39,779 nucleotides of DNA from Pseudomonas californiensis (GTDB lineage: Bacteria; Pseudomonadota; Gammaproteobacteria; Pseudomonadales; Pseudomonadaceae). Shown here piece by piece: positions 1 to 6,580 of this stretch. A program made the position numbers and the translations under genes. The stretch lies in contig NZ_JAGTPK010000041.1 in the NCBI RefSeq assembly GCF_021147775.1, forward strand, positions 1 to 39,779, in the 5' to 3' direction. Position 1 is the first letter of the stretch. Every line of letters starts with the position of its first letter. The notes beneath the pieces are model-generated. The model did no database searches and had not been told where the DNA came from. It was given only the letters and a program-made list of their open reading frames with translations.

Positions 1-19
1 TGCTGCTGAATGGGCATAA

Positions 20-55
20 AAAATCCGATGCCAGAGGTCTGACATCGGATTCTCT
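20..55 (-). terminator. Rho-independent terminator, minus strand
   Basis: Nine-base arms AATCCGATG (22-30) and CATCGGATT (43-51) form a perfect stem, and the loop contains a further CAGA/TCTG pairing. Read on the minus strand, the second arm runs directly into a T tract (complement of the A run at 18-24), as in an intrinsic terminator. It lies about 90 bases beyond the stop of the minus-strand gene at 141-365 and probably ends that transcript. The plus-strand side has only a weak T run. Confidence 0.75.
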
Positions 56-140
56 ATAAAGCCCGGCCTGGACTCAAATGCTTAAGTGAACAGTATTACG
101 CTCGTTGGGCGGGGCTTCGGGCTCGGGCAGCGTGTTGCCA

Positions 141-365
141 TCAGGCGGTAAGGGCCTGACGGGTGCGCTCGATCACCGCTTGCAGCGGCTCGGCGCTGGC
201 GTACTGATCAGGGTAAAGACGTTCAGTGTGACGTGCGATACCGTGTTCGTTGACGATCGTGAAGCTGAAGCAGCCTTTGCGAGCGGCCATGATCAGGCAG
301 TTCATCGGTGCGAAGGCATTGGTAAGCGTATGAATGGCGTGCTGAGTTTGAGTTGTATGAGTCAT
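141..365 (-). CDS. Conserved small hypothetical protein, 74 aa
   Basis: I do not recognise a named family. The frame encodes a 74-residue soluble protein starting MTHTTQTQHAIHTL, with a central stretch (residues about 25-50) rich in beta-forming residues (GCFSFTIVNEHGIARHTERLYPDQ) followed by a C-terminal helix (LQAVIERTRQAL). A longer reading of the frame is possible upstream. I chose the ATG at 365 because an AGGAAA ribosome binding site lies about eight bases before it and the longer extension looks non-coding. No signal peptide or membrane segment is visible. A strong minus-strand terminator follows at 20-55, so it is probably a single-gene transcript. It resembles the many short conserved proteins of Pseudomonas with unknown roles. 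Confidence 0.65.
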   Translation of the reverse strand: MTHTTQTQHAIHTLTNAFAPMNCLIMAARKGCFSFTIVNEHGIARHTERLYPDQYASAEPLQAVIERTRQALTA

Positions 366-867
366 CAAGGTGTTTCCTGAAGCAACACGGAACATTACCG
401 TGCATAAATAAAGATTCCAGTGAACGCGGGCCGGCATTGGGTAGTAAGGCCTGGCTGGGCGAAGAACCTGACTGGAACAAGACAGGCAGTTAAAGCGCGC
501 TTTATCGTATGGCGCTCGGGCTGACTGGTAGGTACTTAGGAGGGCAGGCAACACAACAGGAGCAAAGGTTCGACGCTCGGGGTGCAGATCCTGATCAATT
601 GCAGGCTGGTTGAGGCAGGCCATGAGAGCCATTGTCACACGGCCGCCTTATCTGGCGCATCAGTGTGAAAGGTTCATGTCTGGAAACCATCGAGGTGGTC
701 GATCCCTTGTTGCCAACACACTCTCCATCTGGAGCCGTACGTGTTGCGGGACTTTATCGACCGGAATTGATTTTCAGCTTGGTACTAACGGCGGCTATGT
801 TAATCAGGTTGAAGGTGTATTGCAAGGGGGTAAATCATCATGCTTTCGAAAAGAGACGCGCACACCA
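366..867. other. Non-coding stretch with palindrome and nested inverted repeats
   Basis: About 500 bases with no convincing gene; the short open frames here lack good ribosome binding sites and read as low-quality peptides. It should contain the promoter of the minus-strand gene starting at 365. A perfect 14-bp palindrome lies at 491-504 (TAAAGCGCGCTTTA). A small hairpin (GGTT 671-674 with AACC 685-688) is followed by a multi-tier inverted repeat at 697-762, described separately. Confidence 0.6.
697..762. repeat. Nested inverted repeat, possible structured RNA
   Basis: Three arms nest symmetrically. GGTCGAT (697-703) pairs with ATCGACC (756-762), CAACAC (714-719) with GTGTTG (741-746), and CTCC (723-726) with GGAG (731-734). 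CCC at 704-706 can also pair with GGG at 748-750. All named pairs are perfect. It lies about 105 bases beyond the stop of the minus-strand gene at 868-1173, so it could be a 3' untranslated structure of that gene or an independent small RNA on either strand. No strong T tract follows on either side. Confidence 0.45.
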
Positions 868-1173
868 TCACCAGTGACCAATAAGGCGGTAGATCAGTAC
901 GGTGCTCGATGCCACCAATGAACAGCCCAGCACGTAGGCGGCGATGGTCAGTCCTGGGGATTTACGGCTATGGATGGCACGCATGATATCGCCTTTTTTA
1001 TTGATGCGTCCTTCACTGAGATCGCTGCAAATGATCAGCGCGACGGCAATGGCAGACAGCAATACGGTGTAGGCGAACACCGCACCGTCTGGCGATGGCA
1101 GCACGGCGCTGACTCCGATAGCGATAATGCAGACTGCCATCAGCAGCAGGAAGAACTTCACTACTTCTCTCAT
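868..1173 (-). CDS. Small inner-membrane protein of unknown function, 101 aa
   Basis: The protein has three likely membrane helices: residues about 5-25 (VVKFFLLLMAVCIIAIGV), 33-50 (FAYTVLLSAIAVALIIC) and 74-97 (TIAAYVLGCSLVASSTVLIY). A short basic cytoplasmic loop (EGRINKKGDIMRAIHSRKS) sits between the second and third. The ATG at 1173 is preceded by an AAGGGA ribosome binding site at good spacing. I recognise no family or catalytic motif. It stands alone on the minus strand, flanked on both sides by more than 500 bases without genes, so the neighbourhood gives no clue to its job. Expression as a real small membrane protein is supported by the clean hydrophobic pattern and the ribosome binding site. 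Confidence 0.7.
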   Translation of the reverse strand: MREVVKFFLLLMAVCIIAIGVSAVLPSPDGAVFAYTVLLSAIAVALIICSDLSEGRINKKGDIMRAIHSRKSPGLTIAAYVLGCSLVASSTVLIYRLIGHW

Positions 1174-1440
1174 CAGATCCCTTCACTTGATCAAGAATGA
1201 CCTGTGGCGGGTGCTTTCAGGCAGGGCTTTGACCGCAGGGTAAGCATTTTGTCGCCTGACACGTTTCAGAGCACCGAATGAGTTTTTAGAACCGTGTATT
1301 TCATCACGTTTGCAACGCGCGACGATCGGCTGCACGCCATGTATTCACTGAGAATTCAGTGCAATTGGATGCAATCTGCACGACCTGCGAAACGCCCGAA
1401 AAGATTCCTCCGGGTGAGTTGTGCACATTAGCGTCACAAG

Positions 1441-1458
1441 CTGCCACATCACTGTCAC
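1441..1458 (+). promoter_or_regulatory. Pho-box-like tandem repeat
   Basis: CTGCCAC (1441-1447) and CTGTCAC (1452-1458) are direct repeats 11 bases apart, the architecture of PhoB sites (two CTGTCA-type half sites with 4-base spacers). A further related copy, GCGTCAC, lies at 1431-1437. One half site has one core mismatch. A loose -10-like TAAGGG follows about 14 bases downstream. No phosphate gene is adjacent, which lowers confidence. Confidence 0.3.
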
Positions 1459-1606
1459 ATGCGTCTCTAAGGGTTTGATTTTTGATGGTGAATTATTAAG
1501 TCAATGAAAAACATCGTTTTTTTTAACTGGTGAAAAAATCGTCAGTTTGAGCGCAAGCCCCGTTCTATCTGGGTTTGAGCGGGTTAAAGGTGGGTTGTCC
1601 ACTGAG

Positions 1607-1627
1607 TTATCCACAGCTTCTGTGGAT
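1607..1627. promoter_or_regulatory. DnaA-box-like inverted repeat
   Basis: TTATCCACA (1607-1615) matches the DnaA-box consensus exactly. It overlaps a perfect inverted repeat, ATCCACAG (1609-1616) and CTGTGGAT (1620-1627), separated by three bases. The site is about 190 bases upstream of rmuC. It may bind DnaA or another factor reading the palindrome. Confidence 0.45.
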
Positions 1628-1681
1628 TGTCGCGGACCAGATCGTCACTGGATTGAGGGTGTGCCTGTCGCTGAAAGAGAG

Positions 1682-1687
1682 TAGAAT
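1682..1687 (+). promoter_or_regulatory. Candidate -10 box for rmuC
   Basis: TAGAAT is one base from the sigma-70 consensus and lies 131 bases upstream of the rmuC start. No good -35 hexamer is at the standard distance (TTGAGG at 1653-1658 is too far), so this is tentative. Confidence 0.3.
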
Positions 1688-1817
1688 CTCGCACCCCGAT
1701 TTGCTCCCACCCTGTTAATCACGCCTGTCTGAGGCGTCGTCGCCGTTGCATCTCTATTTTCCGCAACAGGTTTACACAGAGTGCCGCTGGCACTCACCCG
1801 ACATGCATGGAGTGGAT

Positions 1818-3296
1818 ATGGCATTTGACCTGAACAGTCTGTTGTTGGGCCTTGCTGTGGCAGCGTTGCCATTGCTGGCGTGGGTCTGGCAGTTACAACG
1901 TGGGCTGGCTCGCCGCGAAGCGGATGCTGCGCTTCTTGATGAGCGCCTGAGCATGGCGCAGATGGCGCAGGATGGTCTCAATGCCCAGCTTGATGCCAGT
2001 CGCGACGAGATCAGCGATCTGGCGCAGGCCAACGCCGCCAAGCAGGCTGACCTTGCCGCTCTGCGCCGTGAAGTCGAGTTGCTGCGTCAGAATTCCGATA
2101 CTGCCCGTGACGCGGCTCAAGGCTGGGTTGTCGAGCGCGCCGCTCGCGAGGCCGAGCTGCGTCGCCTGGATGCGCAATGCGCGGCGTTGAACGCGGAGTT
2201 GCGCGAGCAGCAGGACAGTCATCAGCAGCGTTTGAGCGACCTGCAAGGTTCTCGGGATGAACTGCGAGCGCAGTTCGCGGAACTCGCTGGCAAGATTTTC
2301 GATGAGCGCGAGCAACGTTTCGCCGAAACCAGTCAGCAGCAATTGGGGCAATTGCTGACCCCCTTGAAAGAACGCATTCAATCGTTCGAAAAACGGGTCG
2401 AAGAAAGTTACCAGAGCGAGGCGCGTGAACGATTCTCTCTGGCCAAGGAGCTGGAACGCCTGCAGCAGTTGAACCTGCGCTTGAGTGATGAAGCCACCAA
2501 CCTGACGCGTGCACTGAAGGGGCAGAAAACCCAGGGTAACTGGGGCGAGCTGATTCTGGAAAGAGTGCTTGAGCATGCGGGCCTGGAGAAAGGGCGTGAA
2601 TATCAGACACAAGTCAGTCTCAAAGGATCGGACGGTGAGCGGTTTCAGCCGGACGTGCTGATCATGCTGCCCGGTGACAAACAGGTAGTGGTGGATGCCA
2701 AAGTCAGCCTGACGGCCTATCAGCAATATGTGTCGGCAGACGACGAGATAATCGGTCAGGCAGCCTTGAAGCAGCACGTGCTGTCGCTGCGCAATCACGT
2801 CAAAGGGCTTTCGGGCAAAGACTACAAGCGCCTTGAAGGTCTGCACAGCCTGGATTTTGTCTTGCTGTTCGTGCCCATCGAGGCCGCCTTTTCGGCTGCA
2901 TTACAGGCCGAGCCCAATCTGTTTCAGGAAGCTTTCGATCGCAACATTGTGATTGTCAGCCCGACGACGCTGCTGGCGACGTTGCGTGTGATAGACAGTT
3001 TGTGGAAGCAGGAGCGCCAGAGCCAGAACGCCAGGGAAATCGCTGAGCGAGCGGGTTGGCTATACGACAAGTTCGTACTGTTTATTCAGGATCTGGACGA
3101 AGTCGGCAGCCGCCTGCAGCAGCTGGACAAGGCCTACTCTGCGGCTCGCAACAAACTCACGGACGGGCGGGGGAATCTGGTCAGCCGCAGTGAGCAACTC
3201 AAGCTGCTGGGTGCACGGGCGAGCAAGAGTCTGCCCGCCGATTTGCTGGAGCGCGCAATGACTGATGAGGAAGGTCTGGCTCGGCTGCCGGAGTGA
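1818..3296 (+). CDS. rmuC: DNA recombination protein RmuC
   Basis: 492-residue RmuC-family protein, thought to limit recombination at inverted repeats and to contain a nuclease-like fold. An N-terminal membrane helix (about residues 5-24) is followed by a long coiled coil (about 25-230, rich in Q, E, R and L heptads). The conserved RmuC domain follows, with the segments GNWGELILERVLEHAGLEKG, a FQPDVLIMLPGDKQVVVDAKV core resembling restriction-enzyme-like folds (D and DAK residues), and FVPIEAAFSAAL. I chose the ATG at 1818 because GGAG sits five bases upstream; an in-frame extension to 1746 lacks a binding site and adds non-conserved residues. It is probably transcribed alone, since the following small gene has its own leader and ribosome binding site. 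Confidence 0.95.
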   Translation: MAFDLNSLLLGLAVAALPLLAWVWQLQRGLARREADAALLDERLSMAQMAQDGLNAQLDASRDEISDLAQANAAKQADLAALRREVELLRQNSDTARDAAQGWVVERAAREAELRRLDAQCAALNAELREQQDSHQQRLSDLQGSRDELRAQFAELAGKIFDEREQRFAETSQQQLGQLLTPLKERIQSFEKRVEESYQSEARERFSLAKELERLQQLNLRLSDEATNLTRALKGQKTQGNWGELILERVLEHAGLEKGREYQTQVSLKGSDGERFQPDVLIMLPGDKQVVVDAKVSLTAYQQYVSADDEIIGQAALKQHVLSLRNHVKGLSGKDYKRLEGLHSLDFVLLFVPIEAAFSAALQAEPNLFQEAFDRNIVIVSPTTLLATLRVIDSLWKQERQSQNAREIAERAGWLYDKFVLFIQDLDEVGSRLQQLDKAYSAARNKLTDGRGNLVSRSEQLKLLGARASKSLPADLLERAMTDEEGLARLPE

Positions 3297-3498
3297 CTGT
3301 TTCGCAGGCAGGTTGACGCATCGGTCAGGTACAGGCCGTCTGTCGTAAAGACTAGAAGTAAATCCCTGCAGATGTCACATTGCCTACATCGGGAAAATTG
3401 TTTTCCGTAACACCCGTCCAAATAGCCATTTGCTTCTATCATCTCTATTGAGTGACCAGTACAAATGGGGTATCGGGTTTTTCCCTCAAGGGGGCTTT

Positions 3499-3621
3499 AT
3501 GAACAGCAAACTGCAAGAATGGCTCCATGATCTGGGCGTCGCGCTGGGCCTGATCGAACGGCCCAAGTTACAGCCCATCCCGGTCCGTACTGACGACGAG
3601 CGCCGTCGTCCGCGCCGGTAA
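3499..3621 (+). CDS. Conserved Pseudomonas small protein, 40 aa
   Basis: The ATG at 3499 is preceded by AAGGGGG at good spacing. The 40-residue product begins MNSKLQEWLHDLGVALGLIE, an amphipathic helix, and ends in a basic arginine-rich tail (RTDDERRRPRR). I recall very similar short proteins in other Pseudomonas genomes, so I regard it as a real gene although no function is known. No membrane helix or signal is present. A hairpin at 3665-3696 lies just downstream, between this gene and the convergent gene ending at 3727. Confidence 0.7.
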   Translation: MNSKLQEWLHDLGVALGLIERPKLQPIPVRTDDERRRPRR

Positions 3622-3664
3622 GCCCGGCATCGCTGCCCGAATTGACTGGCAGCAGGAAATTCGC

Positions 3665-3696
3665 GAGCCAGGCATCTGTAGAATACAGGCTGGCTC
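3665..3696. terminator. Hairpin between convergent genes
   Basis: GAGCCAG (3665-3671) pairs with CTGGCTC (3690-3696), with an inner CTGT/ACAG pairing. It sits between the small gene ending at 3621 and the opposing gene ending at 3727, so it could serve both strands. It lacks a T tract on either strand, so terminator function is inferred from position. Confidence 0.4.
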
Positions 3697-3726
3697 AAAG
3701 GCCGAGGCGCTAGCTTCAACGGGCAA

Positions 3727-4062
3727 TCAGTCAGCGCCTGACCGCGTGGGTTTTGACTTTCTTTTTTTGCTTTTACCGTTCCGATCTTCTTTCTCAGGAA
3801 GGTTCTCTTCCTGATGCATCAGCATTATCAAATCAACCAGCATGGGTAATGTGAGGTCTTTCGGCTTGTGTAGCGCCCGTTCCCTGATGAAAGTCGGGAA
3901 CATGAAGTTGAAGGTGTATCCAAGCCTGGTGAAGAGCTCTTCGAGGTCTTCTTCGTCCAGAAAAAGATCGTTGAGTGTCGAGCGCTCATGAATCTCGGCT
4001 TTATCTACCAGAATCACACCCAGCGCATCGCGTACCTTCTGTTCGATTTCCTCACGGTTCAT
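3727..4062 (-). CDS. Small acidic protein with acyl-carrier-like pattern
   Basis: 111 residues. The first 80 follow the helix pattern and hydrophobic spacing of acyl carrier proteins (EEIEQKVRDALGVILVD, then LNDLFLDEEDLEELFTRLGY, then LTLPMLVDLIMLM). The phosphopantetheine attachment serine in the usual D-S-L motif is absent: the equivalent stretch reads FLDEEDLEEL. It therefore cannot be a classic holo-carrier, and the resemblance may be only structural. The C terminus (about 85-111) is a lysine- and arginine-rich tail (KSKKRKSKPTR), suggesting nucleic acid or membrane-surface contact. It starts at ATG 4062 on the minus strand and diverges from tapT. I do not know its function. Confidence 0.65.
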   Translation of the reverse strand: MNREEIEQKVRDALGVILVDKAEIHERSTLNDLFLDEEDLEELFTRLGYTFNFMFPTFIRERALHKPKDLTLPMLVDLIMLMHQEENLPEKEDRNGKSKKRKSKPTRSGAD

Positions 4063-4288
4063 GGAAGCCCCTGACGTTGAATTTTTGAAGATTCAGCAGG
4101 GGGACTTCATGTCACCAGCCCTGTGCATTGAGGCTAGCTCAAATCATCAGCCCAGCGGTGTATTAGCCCAGCGCAATGGTGTCCAGTTGTTTAAACTGCC
4201 GCGCTGTTAGACAGGCGGCGCATCTGGTTGAGTTTTCGGGACCAGAGCGTCGAACGACTTGACCAAAGACCCCGCCAGGAGAGAGCCC

Positions 4289-4891
4289 ATGTCTCGCGTC
4301 CGCTGTGAACGCTGCCTGCGTCCTGCCAGCCATTGCCTGTGCGGCCTGATTCCGCAGTTGGCCAGCCGTACGCGCGTGCTGATACTGCAGCATCCCTCCG
4401 AGGTCGATCATGCTTTGAACACTGCCCGATTTGCAGCGCTGGGGTTGCTGAATGCGCAGGTGCGGGTGGGTGAAGTCTTCGACGATCTGCCTGGATTACT
4501 GAGCCAGCCTGGTTTTCAGGCGCGATTGCTGTTTCCGGGTGAAAAGGCGCAGATGCTGACGTGCGAATCCGATCAGGCGATGCCAACCCTACTGGTGGTG
4601 CCGGACGGTACCTGGCGTAAAGTGCGCAAGTTGTTACATCTGAACCCACTGTTGGCAGAGTTGCCCAGAGTGACGCTTGATGCTGCACCGGCCACGCGTT
4701 ATCGGCTACGCAAGGCGCCGGGGCCAGAGGCCTTGTCGACATTGGAGGCGGTCGTTCATGCGCTGGAAACACTGGAGGCGCCAGCCTCGTTCAAAGCGCT
4801 GCTCAAACCATTCGATGCCTTGATCGAGGGGCAGATCGAGGCCATGGGGGCGCTGACGTATGAACGCAACCACGGACCGCGCCAGCCCTGA
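4289..4891 (+). CDS. tapT: tRNA-uridine aminocarboxypropyltransferase (DTW domain)
   Basis: 200-residue DTW-domain protein of the TapT/YfiP family. These enzymes use S-adenosylmethionine to place an aminocarboxypropyl group on uridine 47 (acp3U) of tRNA. Visible signatures are the N-terminal cysteine cluster (CERCLRPASHCLCG, residues about 6-19), the LQHPSEVDHALNTAR segment, the DGTW motif of the family (D-x-T-W) near residue 109, and YRLRKAPGPEALSTLEA near 137-153. An AGGAGAGA ribosome binding site about eight bases before the ATG at 4289 fixes the start; the frame is open ten codons further but without support. It is divergent from the acyl-carrier-like gene and probably monocistronic, with the DMT exporter 100 bases downstream. 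Confidence 0.9.
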   Translation: MSRVRCERCLRPASHCLCGLIPQLASRTRVLILQHPSEVDHALNTARFAALGLLNAQVRVGEVFDDLPGLLSQPGFQARLLFPGEKAQMLTCESDQAMPTLLVVPDGTWRKVRKLLHLNPLLAELPRVTLDAAPATRYRLRKAPGPEALSTLEAVVHALETLEAPASFKALLKPFDALIEGQIEAMGALTYERNHGPRQP

Positions 4892-4952
4892 CACATACAA
4901 TTCAGAGCCTTGATAGCGCCCAGCTGTCTCTGTTTGTTTCCGGATCAACGCC

Positions 4953-4958
4953 TAGAAT
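4953..4958 (+). promoter_or_regulatory. Candidate -10 box for the DMT exporter
   Basis: TAGAAT lies 36 bases before the exporter start codon, within the 100-base gap after tapT. No convincing -35 hexamer stands at the standard distance. Confidence 0.3.
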
Positions 4959-4993
4959 GAAGCACACGTTTCTATTTGCTTAAGGGATTTCTG

Positions 4994-5953
4994 ATGCACG
5001 TATCATCGGGCCGCTGGGTATATGGCCTCTGTCTGTCGCTGTTGACCGCGCTGCTCTGGGGCATTTTGCCGGTCAAGCTCAAACAGGTTCTGCAAGTCAT
5101 GGACCCGGTGACAGTGACCTGGTTTCGGTTGTTGATATCGGGTTCGCTGTTGTTTGTCTGGCTGGCCTCGGTCAAGCGTCTGCCCAGCTTCCGATCGTTG
5201 GGGCGCAAAGGCAAGGGGCTGGTGCTGTTGGCGGTGCTCGGTCTGGTGGGCAACTACGTGTTGTATCTGATAGGCCTGCGCGTGCTGAGCCCCGGGACGA
5301 CGCAATTGATCATTCAGACCGGGCCAATCATGTTGCTGATCAGCAGCATTTTTCTCTTCAAAGAGCGCTTCAGCGTGGGGCAGGGCATTGGTCTGGCGGT
5401 GCTGTTGATTGGCTTCGGGCTGTTTTTCAATCAGCGCCTGATGGAGCTGCTAACCTCGCTGAGTGATTACACTACCAGCGTTTTGATCGTATTCCTCGCC
5501 TCGGTCGTCTGGACGTTCTATGGGCTGAGTCAAAAGCAACTGCTGACGGTATGGAATTCGCTTCAGGTCATGATGGTGATCTACCTGTTCTGTGCGCTAT
5601 TGATCACCCCGTGGGCGCATCCGGCAGAGGCTTTGCAACTGAGTCCGCTGCAAGGCTGGCTGTTGTTGGCGTGCTGTCTGAATACACTGGTGGCCTACGG
5701 CGCGTTTGCTGAAGCTCTGGCTCATTGGGAAGCCTCGCGGGTCAGTGCGGCGCTGGCGTTGACCCCTCTGGTGACGCTGGCAGCAGTGGCCGTTGCAGCC
5801 TGGATGTGGCCAGAATATGTGCGGCCTGAAGAGCTCAATGCGCTGGGTTATGGTGGTGCTGTACTGGTGGTGCTGGGTTCTGCGCTGACTGCGCTTGGGC
5901 CGTCGCTCATCGCAGGGTTGCGAGCCCGGCGAGCAAGATTGGCACATGGCTGA
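4994..5953 (+). CDS. EamA/DMT-family inner membrane exporter
   Basis: 319-residue drug/metabolite transporter with ten predicted membrane helices in two EamA repeats (about residues 8-140 and 155-300). The family's hallmark segments are recognisable: an N-terminal LTALLWGILPVKLK helix, TVTWFRLLISGSLLFVWL, and at the end of the first repeat the GLAVLLIGFGLFF helix. The second repeat begins VVWTFYGLSQKQLL. Substrates in this family range from amino acids to nucleotides and drugs and cannot be read from sequence. The start at ATG 4994 follows AAGGGA at good spacing. It converges with the oxidoreductase gene ending at 5966, leaving only 12 bases between stop codons. Confidence 0.85.
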   Translation: MHVSSGRWVYGLCLSLLTALLWGILPVKLKQVLQVMDPVTVTWFRLLISGSLLFVWLASVKRLPSFRSLGRKGKGLVLLAVLGLVGNYVLYLIGLRVLSPGTTQLIIQTGPIMLLISSIFLFKERFSVGQGIGLAVLLIGFGLFFNQRLMELLTSLSDYTTSVLIVFLASVVWTFYGLSQKQLLTVWNSLQVMMVIYLFCALLITPWAHPAEALQLSPLQGWLLLACCLNTLVAYGAFAEALAHWEASRVSAALALTPLVTLAAVAVAAWMWPEYVRPEELNALGYGGAVLVVLGSALTALGPSLIAGLRARRARLAHG

Positions 5954-5965
5954 GGCGCAATCAGA

Positions 5966-6580
5966 TCAGCGTTTGCCGAGCGCCCGGGCCTGGTGAATCC
6001 ATTGTTGGCGCTGCTCTTCAGTGGAAGTACGAACCGGTGCGAACTCTGTCAGTCGCCGGGTCTTGATTCCGCAGAAGCGCAGAATGGTGCGGGTCATCTG
6101 TCGATGCGCCGGTGCCCCGTATATCCAGCGGAAATAGCGGGGCGCGGTGTCCATGGTGACCAGCAGCTCTGCGGTTCTACCCTTGAGCAGCTCATTGGAA
6201 AAGTGTTTGCGCCCATGCGCCTTGAACGCAAAACCGGGCGTCAATACCCGGTCAAAAAAACCTGTCATCAGGGCTGGCAGGCCGCCCCACCAGACGGGGT
6301 AGACGAACACCAGATGCTCGGCCCAATGAATCTGTCGCTGGGCCTCGAGCAGGTCGTGCTCAAGCACCTGGCTCTGATCATAGCCCGCATGCAAGATGGG
6401 GTCGAAGTCCAGTTCGCCGAGCTTCAACACTCGAACCACATGGCCTTCGCCCCGTGCACCTTGTGTATACGCTTCGCCCAGCGCGCTACACAGGCTGATG
6501 GCCTTCGGCGAACCGTAGACCATCAGTATGCGTTTGCCACTGCCTTCAAGAGGTGTTGCGCCGCTTCTGGCATCAGCCAT
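5966..6580 (-). CDS. NAD(P)H-dependent flavin oxidoreductase (flavodoxin fold)
   Basis: 204 residues of the NAD(P)H dehydrogenase (quinone)/modulator-of-drug-activity type. The flavodoxin-like fold is shown by ILMVYGSPKAISLCSALGEAY (phosphate-binding first strand and loop, residues about 18-38), the flavin-contact segment FVYPVWWGGLPALMTGFFDRVL (about 92-113) and VTMDTAPRY. These enzymes usually carry out two-electron reduction of quinones with FMN or FAD. The gene overlaps the end of fumC by eight bases (start codon at 6580, fumC stop at 6573), with GGAGG of the binding site inside fumC, so translation is probably coupled. The exact substrate is unknown. Confidence 0.85.
   Translation of the reverse strand: MADARSGATPLEGSGKRILMVYGSPKAISLCSALGEAYTQGARGEGHVVRVLKLGELDFDPILHAGYDQSQVLEHDLLEAQRQIHWAEHLVFVYPVWWGGLPALMTGFFDRVLTPGFAFKAHGRKHFSNELLKGRTAELLVTMDTAPRYFRWIYGAPAHRQMTRTILRFCGIKTRRLTEFAPVRTSTEEQRQQWIHQARALGKR

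Larger units (their letters stand above)
1174..1817. other. Long intergenic region upstream of rmuC
   Basis: About 640 bases without a gene, between divergently oriented genes. From left to right it holds a run of CACA motifs spaced 10-11 bases apart (1424-1460), which includes a Pho-box-like pair; an AT-rich stretch with T and A tracts (about 1471-1545); a DnaA-box palindrome (1607-1627); and a TAGAAT -10-like hexamer at 1682-1687. Confidence 0.6.

Noticed and set aside
610..921. Two overlapping plus-strand open frames (610-921 and 632-877) as genes
   Set aside because: They lack convincing ribosome binding sites, overlap the nested inverted repeat and the 3' end of the minus-strand membrane gene, and encode no recognisable protein.
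1424..1627. The phased repeats, AT-rich stretch and DnaA box together as a replication origin
   Set aside because: Only one exact DnaA box is present, and none of the origin-associated genes (dnaA, dnaN, rpmH, gidA) are nearby. A regulatory site is more likely.
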